Assembly: GCA_023428655.1 (NCBI GenBank)
Contig: JAEYXC010000067.1
Coordinates: 1 to 6,426, forward strand
Source of the DNA: Bacillota bacterium
GTDB taxonomy: Bacteria; Bacillota; Clostridia; Lachnospirales; Lachnospiraceae
Length of the DNA: 6,426 nucleotides
Reading direction: 5' to 3'
The position numbers and the translations under genes were made by a program. Below the pieces are notes generated by a model that was not told where the DNA came from, searched no databases, and was given only the letters and a program-made list of their open reading frames with translations. Below, one piece after another: positions 1 to 6,215 of this stretch (position 1 is its first letter; the number at the start of each line of letters is the position of its first letter).

Positions 1-951
1 ATTCTAGCCTCTTATTTTGACATTACGGTAGATCAATTAATGGGTTACGAGCCACAGATGACCAAAGAGGATATTCGAAAGCTCTACTACCGATTAACGG
101 AGTCCTTTACGAAGGAGCCCTTTGAGACGGTTTACCTGGAGTGTGAGGATTATTTGCGTAAATACTTTTCCTGCTGGCAGCTTCAATTTCAGCTTGGTAT
201 CTTACTGCTTAACCACTGTAATCTTGCGGGCTCCATGGATCGGACGAGGGAGATTATGGAGATGGTTCTGGAGTTGTTTGTGAGGATAGAAAAATCCTGT
301 GAGGAGGTTCACCTAGCAAAGCTGTCCATTCAGATGCAGGCGGTATGCCACATGAGTCTGGGAAGACCACAGGAGGCTATCGATTTAATGGAGACGCAGG
401 TGGTACCGTTAATGAGCCCGGAGAGTATTCTGGTAAAGGCATATCAGATGAAGGGTGATAAGAGGAAGGCCATGGAATATCTCCAGGGCTATACCTATGT
501 GAATCTGATGTCATTGTTGGGAGCGGTTCCGGATTATTTGTCAATGTATGCGGATCAGCCGGAGCGTTTGGAGGAGTATTATCATATTTTTCTGTCTCTT
601 GGCCAGCTGTTCTTGCTGGAGGAGCTGTCACCCTCCGCACTGATAAATGTCTATTTGAGCGGGGCCATGGCTTATGCAAAGCAAGGGAATAAGGATAAGG
701 CATTGGAGATATTGGAGTCTTATTCCGATTTGATACTTAAGCTTGATAAGGAGACGTTATATCTCCATGGTAATCGAATATTCGATGCCTTGGAGGGGTA
801 TTTTACAACCGTTGATGTAGATACCGATGCACCAAGGAGGATGGAGCTAATCCGGAAGGATATGAGGAGTAGTATTTTAACGAATCCGGCTTTTGCAGTA
901 CTGGAGGGTGATGAACGCTTCATAAGAATTAGGAAAAAGTTAGAGAGATAG
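1..951 (+). CDS. XRE-family transcriptional regulator with C-terminal TPR-like domain (5' end cut off by the window)
   Basis: The frame is open from the first base, and the residues before the first ATG at 40 (ILASYFDITVDQL, then MGYE) read as the end of an XRE/HTH_3 DNA-binding domain. The ATG at 40 is therefore internal and the real start lies upstream. No ribosome binding site precedes base 40, which supports this. The 316 visible residues are mostly helical with TPR character; the clearest repeat-like unit is near residues 221-243 (YLSGAMAYAKQGNKDKALEI). The C-terminus (NPAFAVLEGDERF..I..KLE) resembles the closing helix of many TPR proteins. Such regulators usually bind DNA through the HTH, and the TPR region senses a peptide or mediates dimer contacts. 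The stop is 28 bases before the next gene, so it probably belongs to the operon and may control it. The ligand and operator cannot be told from the sequence. Confidence 0.85.
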   Translation: MLASYFDITVDQLMGYEPQMTKEDIRKLYYRLTESFTKEPFETVYLECEDYLRKYFSCWQLQFQLGILLLNHCNLAGSMDRTREIMEMVLELFVRIEKSCEEVHLAKLSIQMQAVCHMSLGRPQEAIDLMETQVVPLMSPESILVKAYQMKGDKRKAMEYLQGYTYVNLMSLLGAVPDYLSMYADQPERLEEYYHIFLSLGQLFLLEELSPSALINVYLSGAMAYAKQGNKDKALEILESYSDLILKLDKETLYLHGNRIFDALEGYFTTVDVDTDAPRRMELIRKDMRSSILTNPAFAVLEGDERFIRIRKKLER

Positions 952-979
952 ATACACCGATAGGTGAGGAGGAAAAGGA

Positions 980-1195
980 ATGAATACAATGATAACAACT
1001 CAATTAGTGGAATTTCTACCGTTTTTAATACCGATCATTATCATTGAATTAATATTAATGATAACTGCGCTGGTGCATGTGTTGAAGCATAAGAATTACC
1101 GCTTTGGTAACCGTATTATCTGGGTGATCATAGTGATCTGCCTCCAGATTATCGGGCCAATTCTGTACTTTACAATTGGTAGGGGAGAGGAATAA
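980..1195 (+). CDS. Small PLDc_N-domain membrane protein (YxlE-like)
   Basis: This 71-residue protein has two hydrophobic helices, at about residues 12-35 and 46-66, joined by a short basic turn (KHKNYRFGNR). The second helix ends in the typical PLDc_N closing motif, with W48, G59-P60, Y63-F64 and G67-R68 visible. PLDc_N is the membrane anchor found at the N-terminus of cardiolipin synthases. Here it stands alone without catalytic HKD motifs, so no phospholipase activity is expected. In B. subtilis the comparable protein YxlE is encoded beside the ABC pair YxlF/YxlG and is described as a negative regulator of SigY. By analogy this one may regulate or assist the ABC transporter downstream. A strong GAGGAGG site at 966-972 sits 7 bases before the ATG. 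The stop codon overlaps the next start by one base (TAATG), which suggests translational coupling. The family call is confident; the role is inferred. Confidence 0.85.
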   Translation: MNTMITTQLVEFLPFLIPIIIIELILMITALVHVLKHKNYRFGNRIIWVIIVICLQIIGPILYFTIGRGEE

Positions 1196-2112
1196 TGAAG
1201 ATATTAGAGCTTAGTAGGGTGAATAAAAGCTTCGGTGGGGTGGAGGTAGTACGGGATCTTAGCTTTAAGGTTGAGGAACATGCAGTTTTTGGCTTCCTTG
1301 GTAAGAATGGTGCCGGTAAGACTACTACAATGAAGATGATTCTCGGATTTCTCTCACCCGATTCCGGCGAGATTAAGGTGTGCAATGAGAAGGTTGTTTA
1401 CGGAAATACTAGGACCAATCGGTATATTGGTTATCTACCCGATGTGCCCGAGTTCTATGGATATATGACGCCCAGGGAATACCTAAAGCTTTGCGGAGAG
1501 ATAACCGGTCTTAGGAAGGAGCTACTTCATAACCGTATTAATGAGATGCTGGGATTGGTTGGCTTAGAAGGAAGTAATCGAAGAATACGGGGTTTTTCCA
1601 GGGGGATGAAGCAGAGGCTGGGCATTGCACAGGCATTGTTAAATGAACCGAAGCTTTTGATCTGTGATGAACCGACCTCTGCCCTCGATCCGGTAGGGAG
1701 GAAAGAGATTTTAGATATCCTGGCAGTAGCGAAGGAGAGAACCACTGTGGTATTTTCCACTCATATACTGTCCGATGTAGAACGTATCTGTGATAGTGTG
1801 GGAATTTTGAATCAAGGTAAGCTGGTGCTGGAGGGAAAGGTTGCAGCAATTAAGAATAATTATCGTAAGGATGTGGTTCAGATCGAGCTGGCTAAGGGGT
1901 ATCCAATGGAGACAATCATGAAGAAGCTTAAGGAGAAGCCTTATGTATCCCAGCTCACGAGGAAGGATGAATGCATCGACATCCATTTCTTGGGTGGTGA
2001 AGAGGAAGCTAGACATATCCTGGAGCTTCTGTTCAAGGAGCAGGTGCCGCTCCTTCGTTATGAGCTGCTGGAGCCCTCCCTAGAGAATGTGTTTCTGGAG
2101 GTGGTACAATGA
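1195..2112 (+). CDS. ABC transporter ATP-binding protein (BcrA/YxlF-like exporter ATPase)
   Basis: This 305-residue cytoplasmic ATPase should power the permease encoded next. All nucleotide-binding motifs are visible: Walker A GKNGAGKT at 36-43, a YLPD segment at the Q-loop position near 80-83, signature FSRGM at 134-138, Walker B LLICDE at 154-159, D-loop SALD at 162-165 and the switch histidine at 190 (STH). The signature departs from LSGGQ, but xSxGMKQRLGxA is normal in the BcrA/NatA/YxlF-type exporter group. Residues from about 220 to 305 form the accessory C-terminal domain common in this group and end in ENVFLEVVQ. A GGGGAG site at 1182-1187, inside the end of the preceding gene, serves the ATG. 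The 3' end overlaps the permease start by four bases (ATGA). The substrate is unknown; antimicrobial peptides or bacteriocins are common for this group, but nothing here proves that. Confidence 0.93.
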   Translation: MKILELSRVNKSFGGVEVVRDLSFKVEEHAVFGFLGKNGAGKTTTMKMILGFLSPDSGEIKVCNEKVVYGNTRTNRYIGYLPDVPEFYGYMTPREYLKLCGEITGLRKELLHNRINEMLGLVGLEGSNRRIRGFSRGMKQRLGIAQALLNEPKLLICDEPTSALDPVGRKEILDILAVAKERTTVVFSTHILSDVERICDSVGILNQGKLVLEGKVAAIKNNYRKDVVQIELAKGYPMETIMKKLKEKPYVSQLTRKDECIDIHFLGGEEEARHILELLFKEQVPLLRYELLEPSLENVFLEVVQ

Positions 2113-2873
2113 GAGGTTTTATTGCATTTACAAAAAAGGAATTTCTGGAGAGTCTGCGTACTTATCGCTGCTTGATCCTAATATCCGTATTTTTTCTATT
2201 CGGTATGATGAGTCCACTTCTGGCAAAGCTCATGCCCGAGATATTAGCAGGAGTCGAGATGCAAGGGATGAGTATTATACTGCCGGAGCCTACGGTGATG
2301 GATGCTTACGGACAATTCTTCAAGAACATGACTCAGATGGGAATTCTGGTGCTTTTACTGGTCTTTGGCGGAATGCTCTCCAATGAACGATCGAGAGGTA
2401 CCTTGGTGCCGATTCTGGCCAAGGGGTTACCCAGGCATACCGTATTATTGTCAAAATTCATCTCAGCGGTTCTGCTCTGGACCTTGGCTTATATCACGGC
2501 GGCAGCCTTGAACTACGGATATACATGGTATCTGTTTCGTGATACCTTTGTTAACAGCCTAGCCTTTTCCTTGTTTTGCCTATGGTTTTTTGGTTGTCTG
2601 ATATTAGCCTTAATTCTCTTATCCAGTACAATCACTTCCGGTAGCTTTGGAGGGCTAATATTGTCTGCCTGTTCCATCGCTCTTATGCTTTTGATCAATA
2701 TCTTTCCGGGCATGGATCAGTATAATCCGATTGCCCTAGCCTCGAAGAATGTGGCAATCTTGTCAGGGAATGTTACTGTAGAAGAGCTGACAGGCTCTTT
2801 GGTGATTACCTGCAGTTTGTTGTTAGGGAGCTTGTTATTATCGATTACGTTGTTTCGAAGGAATCGATTATAA
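2109..2873 (+). CDS. ABC-2 type transporter permease (YxlG-like)
   Basis: This 254-residue integral membrane protein has about six helices, at roughly residues 20-42, 77-93, 113-137, 150-172, 178-198 and 229-249. That is the usual plan and length of an ABC-2 permease. The N-terminus (FTKKEFLESLRTYR) is the amphipathic coupling helix typical of the family. The cytoplasmic loop NERSRGTL..ILAKGLPR near 92-109 is the characteristic segment that contacts the ATPase, and a YNP motif follows helix 5 at 205-207. The start overlaps the ATPase stop (ATGA), with GGAGGTGG at 2097-2104 as ribosome binding site, so ATPase and permease are probably made in equal amounts and form an exporter in the cytoplasmic membrane. 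No clear intrinsic terminator was found in the AT-rich stretch after the stop. Confidence 0.9.
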   Translation: MRGFIAFTKKEFLESLRTYRCLILISVFFLFGMMSPLLAKLMPEILAGVEMQGMSIILPEPTVMDAYGQFFKNMTQMGILVLLLVFGGMLSNERSRGTLVPILAKGLPRHTVLLSKFISAVLLWTLAYITAAALNYGYTWYLFRDTFVNSLAFSLFCLWFFGCLILALILLSSTITSGSFGGLILSACSIALMLLINIFPGMDQYNPIALASKNVAILSGNVTVEELTGSLVITCSLLLGSLLLSITLFRRNRL

Positions 2874-3122
2874 CATGACAGCAATGAATAGGGCCTGAAG
2901 TTTCTGCTGGGTATCATCGGAATTAATTCATGTTCGGTAAAATTACTAAATTTTTCGATAGGAAATTTGCATTTTTTATGATAAAATCTAAATTGCAACG
3001 GAATATTGATATAAATAGTAGAGAATACTAACCATGAATGGAGCCTAAACGATTAATACGGGAATGCGATTATAAGCAAAACGGGATTAGTTGATGATAT
3101 GGTTCGAAAGGAAGAGGAAACG
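2874..3122 (+). other. AT-rich intergenic leader between the ABC operon and ppa
   Basis: This 249-base stretch separates two probable transcription units. It is AT-rich around 2940-3030 and contains several -10-like words (TATGAT at 2977-2982, TAAAAT at 2982-2987, TATAAA at 3010-3015). None has a good -35 box at 16-18 bases, so no promoter is called. The only inverted repeat noticed is a weak AAATTT pair around 2948-2968, too short and AT-rich to count as a terminator. The ppa promoter is probably somewhere here. Confidence 0.4.
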
Positions 3123-3656
3123 ATGATTAATGTTTGGCATGATATGAACCCAGATCGAATCAAGGCACATGATTTTGTTGCGGTTGTAGAGATTTCAAAG
3201 GGTAGCAAAAAGAAATATGAATTAGACAAAGAGACAGGATATATTATTCTGGACCGAATTCTTTATACTTCTACTCATTATCCGGCAAATTACGGTTTTA
3301 TTCCCAGAACCTACGGCGATGATAAGGATCCGCTTGATGTTCTCATATTATGCTCGGAAGCCTTAGAGCCTTTAACTCTTGTTCGTTGTTATCCGATCGG
3401 AGTTATGAATATGATTGATAATGGGATGGGTGATGAGAAGATTATCGCAATTCCCTATAATGATCCGATGTTTAACATTTACAAAAACATTACAGAGCTG
3501 CCTCCACATATATTTAATGAAATGAAACATTTCTTCTGTGTGTATAAGGAGCTGGAGCAGAAGGAGACCGCGGTTAACGAGTTCGGCGGACCGGAGGAGG
3601 CAATGAACATTATCAATCACTGTATCGATAATTATTACGAGCTTTATGCAAAGTAA
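3123..3656 (+). CDS. ppa: Inorganic pyrophosphatase, family I (soluble)
   Basis: This enzyme hydrolyses pyrophosphate to two phosphates in the cytoplasm, pulling biosynthetic reactions such as nucleic acid synthesis and amino-acid activation forward. With the start at 3123 it has 177 residues, the usual bacterial length. The family signature D-x-D-P-L-D-V is present at 67-73. By alignment from memory with the E. coli enzyme, the active-site residues are E23, K31, E33, R45, Y57, D67, D69, D72, D99, D104, K106, Y141 and K142; all are conserved, so it should be active. The start at 3123 is preferred because AGGAAGAGG at 3109-3117 lies 5 bases before it and the protein then begins MINVWHDM. An in-frame ATG at 3099 would add eight residues (MVRKEEET) that merely translate this ribosome binding site. 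It appears to be a single-gene transcription unit, with hairpins downstream at 3715-3791. Confidence 0.96.
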   Translation: MINVWHDMNPDRIKAHDFVAVVEISKGSKKKYELDKETGYIILDRILYTSTHYPANYGFIPRTYGDDKDPLDVLILCSEALEPLTLVRCYPIGVMNMIDNGMGDEKIIAIPYNDPMFNIYKNITELPPHIFNEMKHFFCVYKELEQKETAVNEFGGPEEAMNIINHCIDNYYELYAK

Positions 3657-3714
3657 AAAATGAATGCAATAAAATGAATGAGTTAGGAAGGGCATAACAA
3701 GGTCTTTTCAAATT

Positions 3715-3766
3715 AGTAGGCATCATAGTAGCATTCCCGTTGCGGAATGTCACTATGGTGCCTGTT
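3715..3766 (+). terminator. Long hairpin downstream of ppa, probable terminator
   Basis: Bases 3719-3737 pair with 3744-3762 as a 19-bp stem with a six-base loop (CGTTGC), one A-C mismatch and two wobble pairs. Four weaker pairs at the base extend it to 3715-3766. The following bases (ATATTATAT, with TGTT in the end of the stem) are only moderately U-rich, so termination may be incomplete. It begins 58 bases after the ppa stop, which suits a terminator. Alternatives are an RNA-stabilising 3' hairpin or a palindromic repeat. Confidence 0.55.
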
Positions 3767-3775
3767 ATATTATAT

Positions 3776-3791
3776 GGGAGGGATGCCTCCT
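3776..3791 (+). terminator. Short second hairpin with nearby T-rich tract
   Basis: GGAGG at 3777-3781 pairs with CCTCC at 3786-3790 around a four-base loop, with a G-T pair added at the base. A T-rich tract (TTTTCTTCTTTT) follows at 3799-3810, eight bases beyond the stem rather than directly adjacent. It lies ten bases past the larger hairpin, so the two may act in tandem to stop ppa transcription. The gap before the T tract makes this a weak call. Confidence 0.35.
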
Positions 3792-3938
3792 GTAATAATT
3801 TTCTTCTTTTATAAGGTTGATTCCGAAGTAGGGAAATAATGAGAATAGTCTGGTGGGAAAATACAGATACTATAGCATCATAATTCTGACATATATTTTC
3901 TATCCAATAGGGAAGTCATGCGAATGATTATAACGATA

Positions 3939-3967
3939 TTCAAATCAGCAGATGATAACCGTATTAT
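3939..3967 (+). promoter_or_regulatory. Weak promoter candidate for the lipoprotein gene
   Basis: TTCAAA at 3939-3944 (4 of 6 matches to a -35 box) and TATTAT at 3962-3967 (5 of 6 matches to a -10 box) are 17 bases apart. They would start transcription near 3974, about 34 bases before the GTG start. An overlapping perfect TATAAT at 3965-3970 has the wrong spacing to this -35. In such AT-rich DNA a match of this quality can occur by chance. Confidence 0.3.
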
Positions 3968-4007
3968 AATAATCCTGTCATAACTATAATTGCAAGGAGG
4001 ATATAAG

Positions 4008-5426
4008 GTGAAAAAAATTCTTGGACTGCTAACTATTCTCGCCATGGTGTTCACACTGGGAGCATGCGGTAAGAGGGGGGGAATACCTGAAACAGGTACA
4101 CCAACACAAACAGTTAAACCAACCAATACAGCAACGACAACGGATCAATCGGATCAAATCGCTATTACGACCATAGATGCCTTGACACTTGGGTCAGATT
4201 ACAAAGACCTTAGCGCTGAATTAAGGTTTCTTACTCATAGAACGGATATTATGGACACAAAATTAGCCGGATATGTGACAGAATTTCAGAAGCTGTATCC
4301 TAACATTAAGATTACCTATGAAGCGGTTCCTTATTACAATGAGGATATGATGGTCCGTTTGGCCACAGGCGATTGGGGGGATATCTGTATGATACCCATC
4401 ACGCTGCTTAAGGAGGAGCTTCCTTCCTATTTTCTGGCCTTAGGCGATTACAATGGGATTGCCCAAACCTATGATTTGTCGCAGCACTATACCTATGAGG
4501 GACAGGTCTATGGGCTATGTTCTGCTATAGAGACGCTGGGTATATTTTACAACAAGAGGGTGTTCACTGCTGCCGGAATAACTACACTGCCAAAGACTCC
4601 TAAGGAGTATCTGGATACTTTGCAGAAGATAAAGGACGGTACCGAAGCAGTGCCTCTTTATACCAATTTTGCAGAGGGTTGGACCATGGGAGAATGGGAT
4701 GCATATATTGGTGGTACAGCAACAGGGGATCCTGATTTCCTGAATCAAGTACTGCCTCATGCAAAAGATCCCTTTGCAGACAGAGGCAATGGGACTGGTC
4801 CTTACGCAGTATATGAAATTTTATATGAAGCAGTTTCCCGTGGTTTAGTCGAAGAGGATCCCATAACCGCAGAATGGGAGGCCTCTCTGGGTATGCTAAA
4901 CAGAGGTGAGATCGGGACTATGGTATTAGGCTCCTGGGCATATCCGCTGTTAAGAGATGCCGGAGATGACCCGGATAGCATAGGCTATATGCCCTTTCCC
5001 ATCACTGTCAATGGTAAACAATACACAAGTGTAAGCCCGGACTATGGGTATGGTATCAATAACAACTCCTCCGATAACAATAAGATTGCATCCATGCTAT
5101 ATATCAAATGGTTAACAGAACAATCCGGCTTTGCCATCGGTGAAGGTGGGATCTCGATCGTTCAGGGAGAAGCGAAGCCGGAGACATATTCTGCATTCGA
5201 AGGAGTGGAGTACATTGCTGATAATCCCCCGCGAGCTGGCGAGGAGACGCTCCTTGCTGACCTTAATGCAGCTTCGGAGGTTGGTATCAATATGGACAAT
5301 AGCCATGTTCAAAGAATATTAGAGTCAGCCGTTGATCAAACAGAGTCATTGGATGACATAGTGGAGGATTGGAATTCGAGATGGACTGACGCGCAAAGAA
5401 AATTAGGGGTTACAATAGAAAAATAA
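4008..5426 (+). CDS. Extracellular solute-binding lipoprotein of an ABC importer (SBP family 1, probably carbohydrate)
   Basis: This 472-residue secreted protein begins with a lipoprotein signal peptide: MKK, a hydrophobic stretch at 4-19, and lipobox LGAC with the lipidated cysteine at 20. A Thr/Pro-rich flexible linker (about 29-45) precedes the binding domain. The fold starts near 70 with LRFLTHRTD and continues through typical family 1 landmarks: the PNIKITYE strand, TGDWGDICMIP, YEGQVYGL, and LGIFYNKRVFTAAGI, which begins the substrate-cleft region. Such proteins capture a ligand outside the membrane and deliver it to a permease pair; relatives mostly bind sugars or oligosaccharides. The GTG start is chosen because AAGGAGG at 3994-4000 lies 7 bases upstream and the signal peptide then begins properly; the upstream TTG at 3990 would precede that site. 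No permease or ATPase gene lies next to it, so the partner must be encoded elsewhere. The exact substrate cannot be predicted. Confidence 0.9.
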   Translation: MKKILGLLTILAMVFTLGACGKRGGIPETGTPTQTVKPTNTATTTDQSDQIAITTIDALTLGSDYKDLSAELRFLTHRTDIMDTKLAGYVTEFQKLYPNIKITYEAVPYYNEDMMVRLATGDWGDICMIPITLLKEELPSYFLALGDYNGIAQTYDLSQHYTYEGQVYGLCSAIETLGIFYNKRVFTAAGITTLPKTPKEYLDTLQKIKDGTEAVPLYTNFAEGWTMGEWDAYIGGTATGDPDFLNQVLPHAKDPFADRGNGTGPYAVYEILYEAVSRGLVEEDPITAEWEASLGMLNRGEIGTMVLGSWAYPLLRDAGDDPDSIGYMPFPITVNGKQYTSVSPDYGYGINNNSSDNNKIASMLYIKWLTEQSGFAIGEGGISIVQGEAKPETYSAFEGVEYIADNPPRAGEETLLADLNAASEVGINMDNSHVQRILESAVDQTESLDDIVEDWNSRWTDAQRKLGVTIEK

Positions 5427-5431
5427 GAGAA

Positions 5432-5505
5432 TGGACTTCCATCAAAAGCATTGCTGATTCCATGTAATTATATTACAATGGAATTGGTAATGCTTATAAA
5501 GTCCA
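5432..5505 (+). repeat. Large inverted repeat (hairpin) between the lipoprotein and acetyltransferase genes
   Basis: Bases 5446-5467 pair with 5473-5495 in a stem of about 22 pairs with a five-base loop (TTATA), one bulged A and a few G-T wobbles. An outer seven-base pair of arms, TGGACTT at 5432-5438 and AAGTCCA at 5499-5505, closes it across an uneven internal loop. It starts five bases after the lipoprotein stop. It has no T run on its 3' side, so it is not a textbook terminator for the + strand. It could protect the 3' end of the lipoprotein mRNA, limit read-through into the acetyltransferase gene, or be a small palindromic mobile repeat. Confidence 0.7.
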
Positions 5506-5532
5506 CAGGTGATAGGAAAGGCATGGTTAAAG

Positions 5533-6078
5533 GTGAGGCAGCTAATAACACAGAGGTTAATCATTCGAAGCTTTTCAAAGAATGATTGGAAGGAGCTCTA
5601 TGAGTATCTTTCTGATGAGAGGGTGGTTCGATATGAACCCTACGAGGTATTTACAGAAGAGCAATGTAAGCAGGAAGCAATCAAAAGATCTAAAAACAGT
5701 GACTTTTTGGCTGTCTGCTTAAAAGAAACGAACAAGCTGATTGGTAATATATATTTTTCAGAGCAGGAGTTTCATACCTGGGAGCTTGGCTATGTCTTTC
5801 ATCATAGCTATCAGGGCTTTGGATATGCAACAGAAGCAGCAAAAGAGGTTCTGAGGGAAGCCTTTGAAAATCTTGATGCACGAAGAGTAGTTGCAATGTG
5901 CAATCCGGAGAATTTGGCCTCTTGGAGATTGTTGGAACGAATTGGAATGAGAAGAGAGGGACATCTGATACAGAATATTTATTTCAAGCTGGATAAAGAC
6001 CGTAATCCGGTCTGGCAGGATACCTATGAATATGCCCTGCTGAAGGATGAGTGGAGACGGAGCATTAATATTACATAG
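5533..6078 (+). CDS. GNAT-family N-acetyltransferase (RimJ/RimL-like, Acetyltransf_3)
   Basis: This 181-residue cytoplasmic enzyme should transfer an acetyl group from acetyl-CoA to an amine on a protein, small molecule or drug. It opens with TQRLIIRSF, the usual first strand of the RimJ/RimL group. LIGNIYF at about 69-75 and the acetyl-CoA loop QGFGYA at 94-99 are visible. The late motif CNPENLASWRLLERIGM at 123-139 provides the conserved Asn and Ser near the thiol side. The end (WQDTYEYALLKDEW) is also typical. There is no in-frame ATG near the start. GTG at 5533 is preferred because it gives the common N-terminus and has AGGAAAGG at 5514-5521, although 11 bases is a long spacing. GTG at 5509 would add eight residues and has no ribosome binding site. 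The substrate is unknown. It is probably transcribed independently or by read-through past the hairpin at 5432-5505. Confidence 0.88.
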   Translation: MRQLITQRLIIRSFSKNDWKELYEYLSDERVVRYEPYEVFTEEQCKQEAIKRSKNSDFLAVCLKETNKLIGNIYFSEQEFHTWELGYVFHHSYQGFGYATEAAKEVLREAFENLDARRVVAMCNPENLASWRLLERIGMRREGHLIQNIYFKLDKDRNPVWQDTYEYALLKDEWRRSINIT

Positions 6079-6085
6079 ATAAGAA

Positions 6086-6215
6086 GAAGCACCCCTACAA
6101 TGATGTGAACCCAAAAGTTGGACATTTTAGTAGTAAGCGACTAAGATTAGATTTTGTCTAACCTTAGGGATTCACATCAAACGGACGAACATAGTCCTAG
6201 GGGAGCTTCGTTTTT
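6086..6215 (+). terminator. Intrinsic terminator after the acetyltransferase gene, its loop enlarged by an inserted palindrome
   Basis: Left arm 6086-6097 (GAAGCACCCCTA) pairs with right arm 6198-6209 (TAGGGGAGCTTC) over 12 positions with a single A-A mismatch. G and five T bases follow at 6210-6215, the usual end of an intrinsic terminator. The left arm begins eight bases after the acetyltransferase stop. The loop is 100 bases instead of the usual 3-10, and 79 of those are the palindrome at 6101-6179. Read on the minus strand the stem is followed by TTCTTA, so it may also serve the converging gene. Whether it still terminates efficiently is unknown. Confidence 0.6.
6101..6179. mobile_element. 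79-bp palindromic element with IS3-like ends (MITE or deleted insertion-sequence remnant)
   Basis: The ends, TGATGTGAA at 6101-6109 and TTCACATCA at 6171-6179, are perfect inverted repeats. The arms extend to 24 and 25 bases (6101-6124 against 6155-6179) with about 22 pairs, one bulge and two mismatches. The left arm continues CCCAAAAGTTGGACA, which from memory resembles terminal repeats of IS3-family elements, and the element begins TG and ends CA as IS3 elements do. There is no room for a transposase, so this would be a non-autonomous or internally deleted copy. The flanks give only an ambiguous target duplication: AA on both sides with TG...CA ends, or CAA if the right end is taken two bases earlier. 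The inner bases (6125-6146) fold into a further small hairpin. It could instead be a purely structural palindrome. Confidence 0.5.

Larger units (their letters stand above)
3657..4007 (+). other. Intergenic region between ppa and the solute-binding lipoprotein gene
   Basis: These 351 bases contain no convincing gene. The first half holds two successive hairpins (3715-3766 and 3776-3791) that probably end ppa transcription. The second half is AT-rich, with a weak promoter candidate near 3939-3967 and the lipoprotein gene's ribosome binding site at 3994-4000. No known riboswitch class or protein-binding palindrome was recognised between 3840 and 3938. Confidence 0.6.

Noticed and set aside
377..703. 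Minus-strand open frame of 108 codons opposite the regulator gene
   Set aside because: Proline- and serine-rich translation without family features, fully antisense to a convincing TPR-coding frame; a chance frame.
1594..1611. Departure from LSGGQ in the ATPase signature (FSRGM)
   Set aside because: This variant is usual in BcrA/NatA/YxlF-type exporter ATPases, so it is not a sign of inactivation.
2087..2386. Open frame of 99 codons overlapping the permease gene on the same strand
   Set aside because: It lies in another frame of a well-supported permease gene, has a composition unlike a folded or membrane protein, and has no family resemblance.
2940..3020. Several -10-like boxes before ppa considered as a promoter
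   Set aside because: None has an acceptable -35 hexamer at 16-18 bases, and such words are expected by chance in AT-rich DNA.
3783..3839. Possible 18-codon peptide beginning ATG-CCT-CCT after GGGAGG
   Set aside because: The GGAGG directly abuts the ATG, so spacing is wrong, and it forms the arm of the short hairpin at 3776-3791. The peptide has no recognisable features.
3840..3990. Possible riboswitch before the lipoprotein gene
   Set aside because: No conserved riboswitch core or convincing stem pattern was recognised; the stretch is mostly AT-rich with short chance pairings.
3878..4126. Minus-strand open frame of 82 codons across the lipoprotein gene start
   Set aside because: Antisense to the signal peptide and Thr/Pro linker, which gives its odd composition; no family resemblance.
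5758..6114. Minus-strand open frame of 118 codons opposite the acetyltransferase gene
   Set aside because: It mirrors a clear GNAT coding frame and runs into the terminator and palindrome; no domain is visible.
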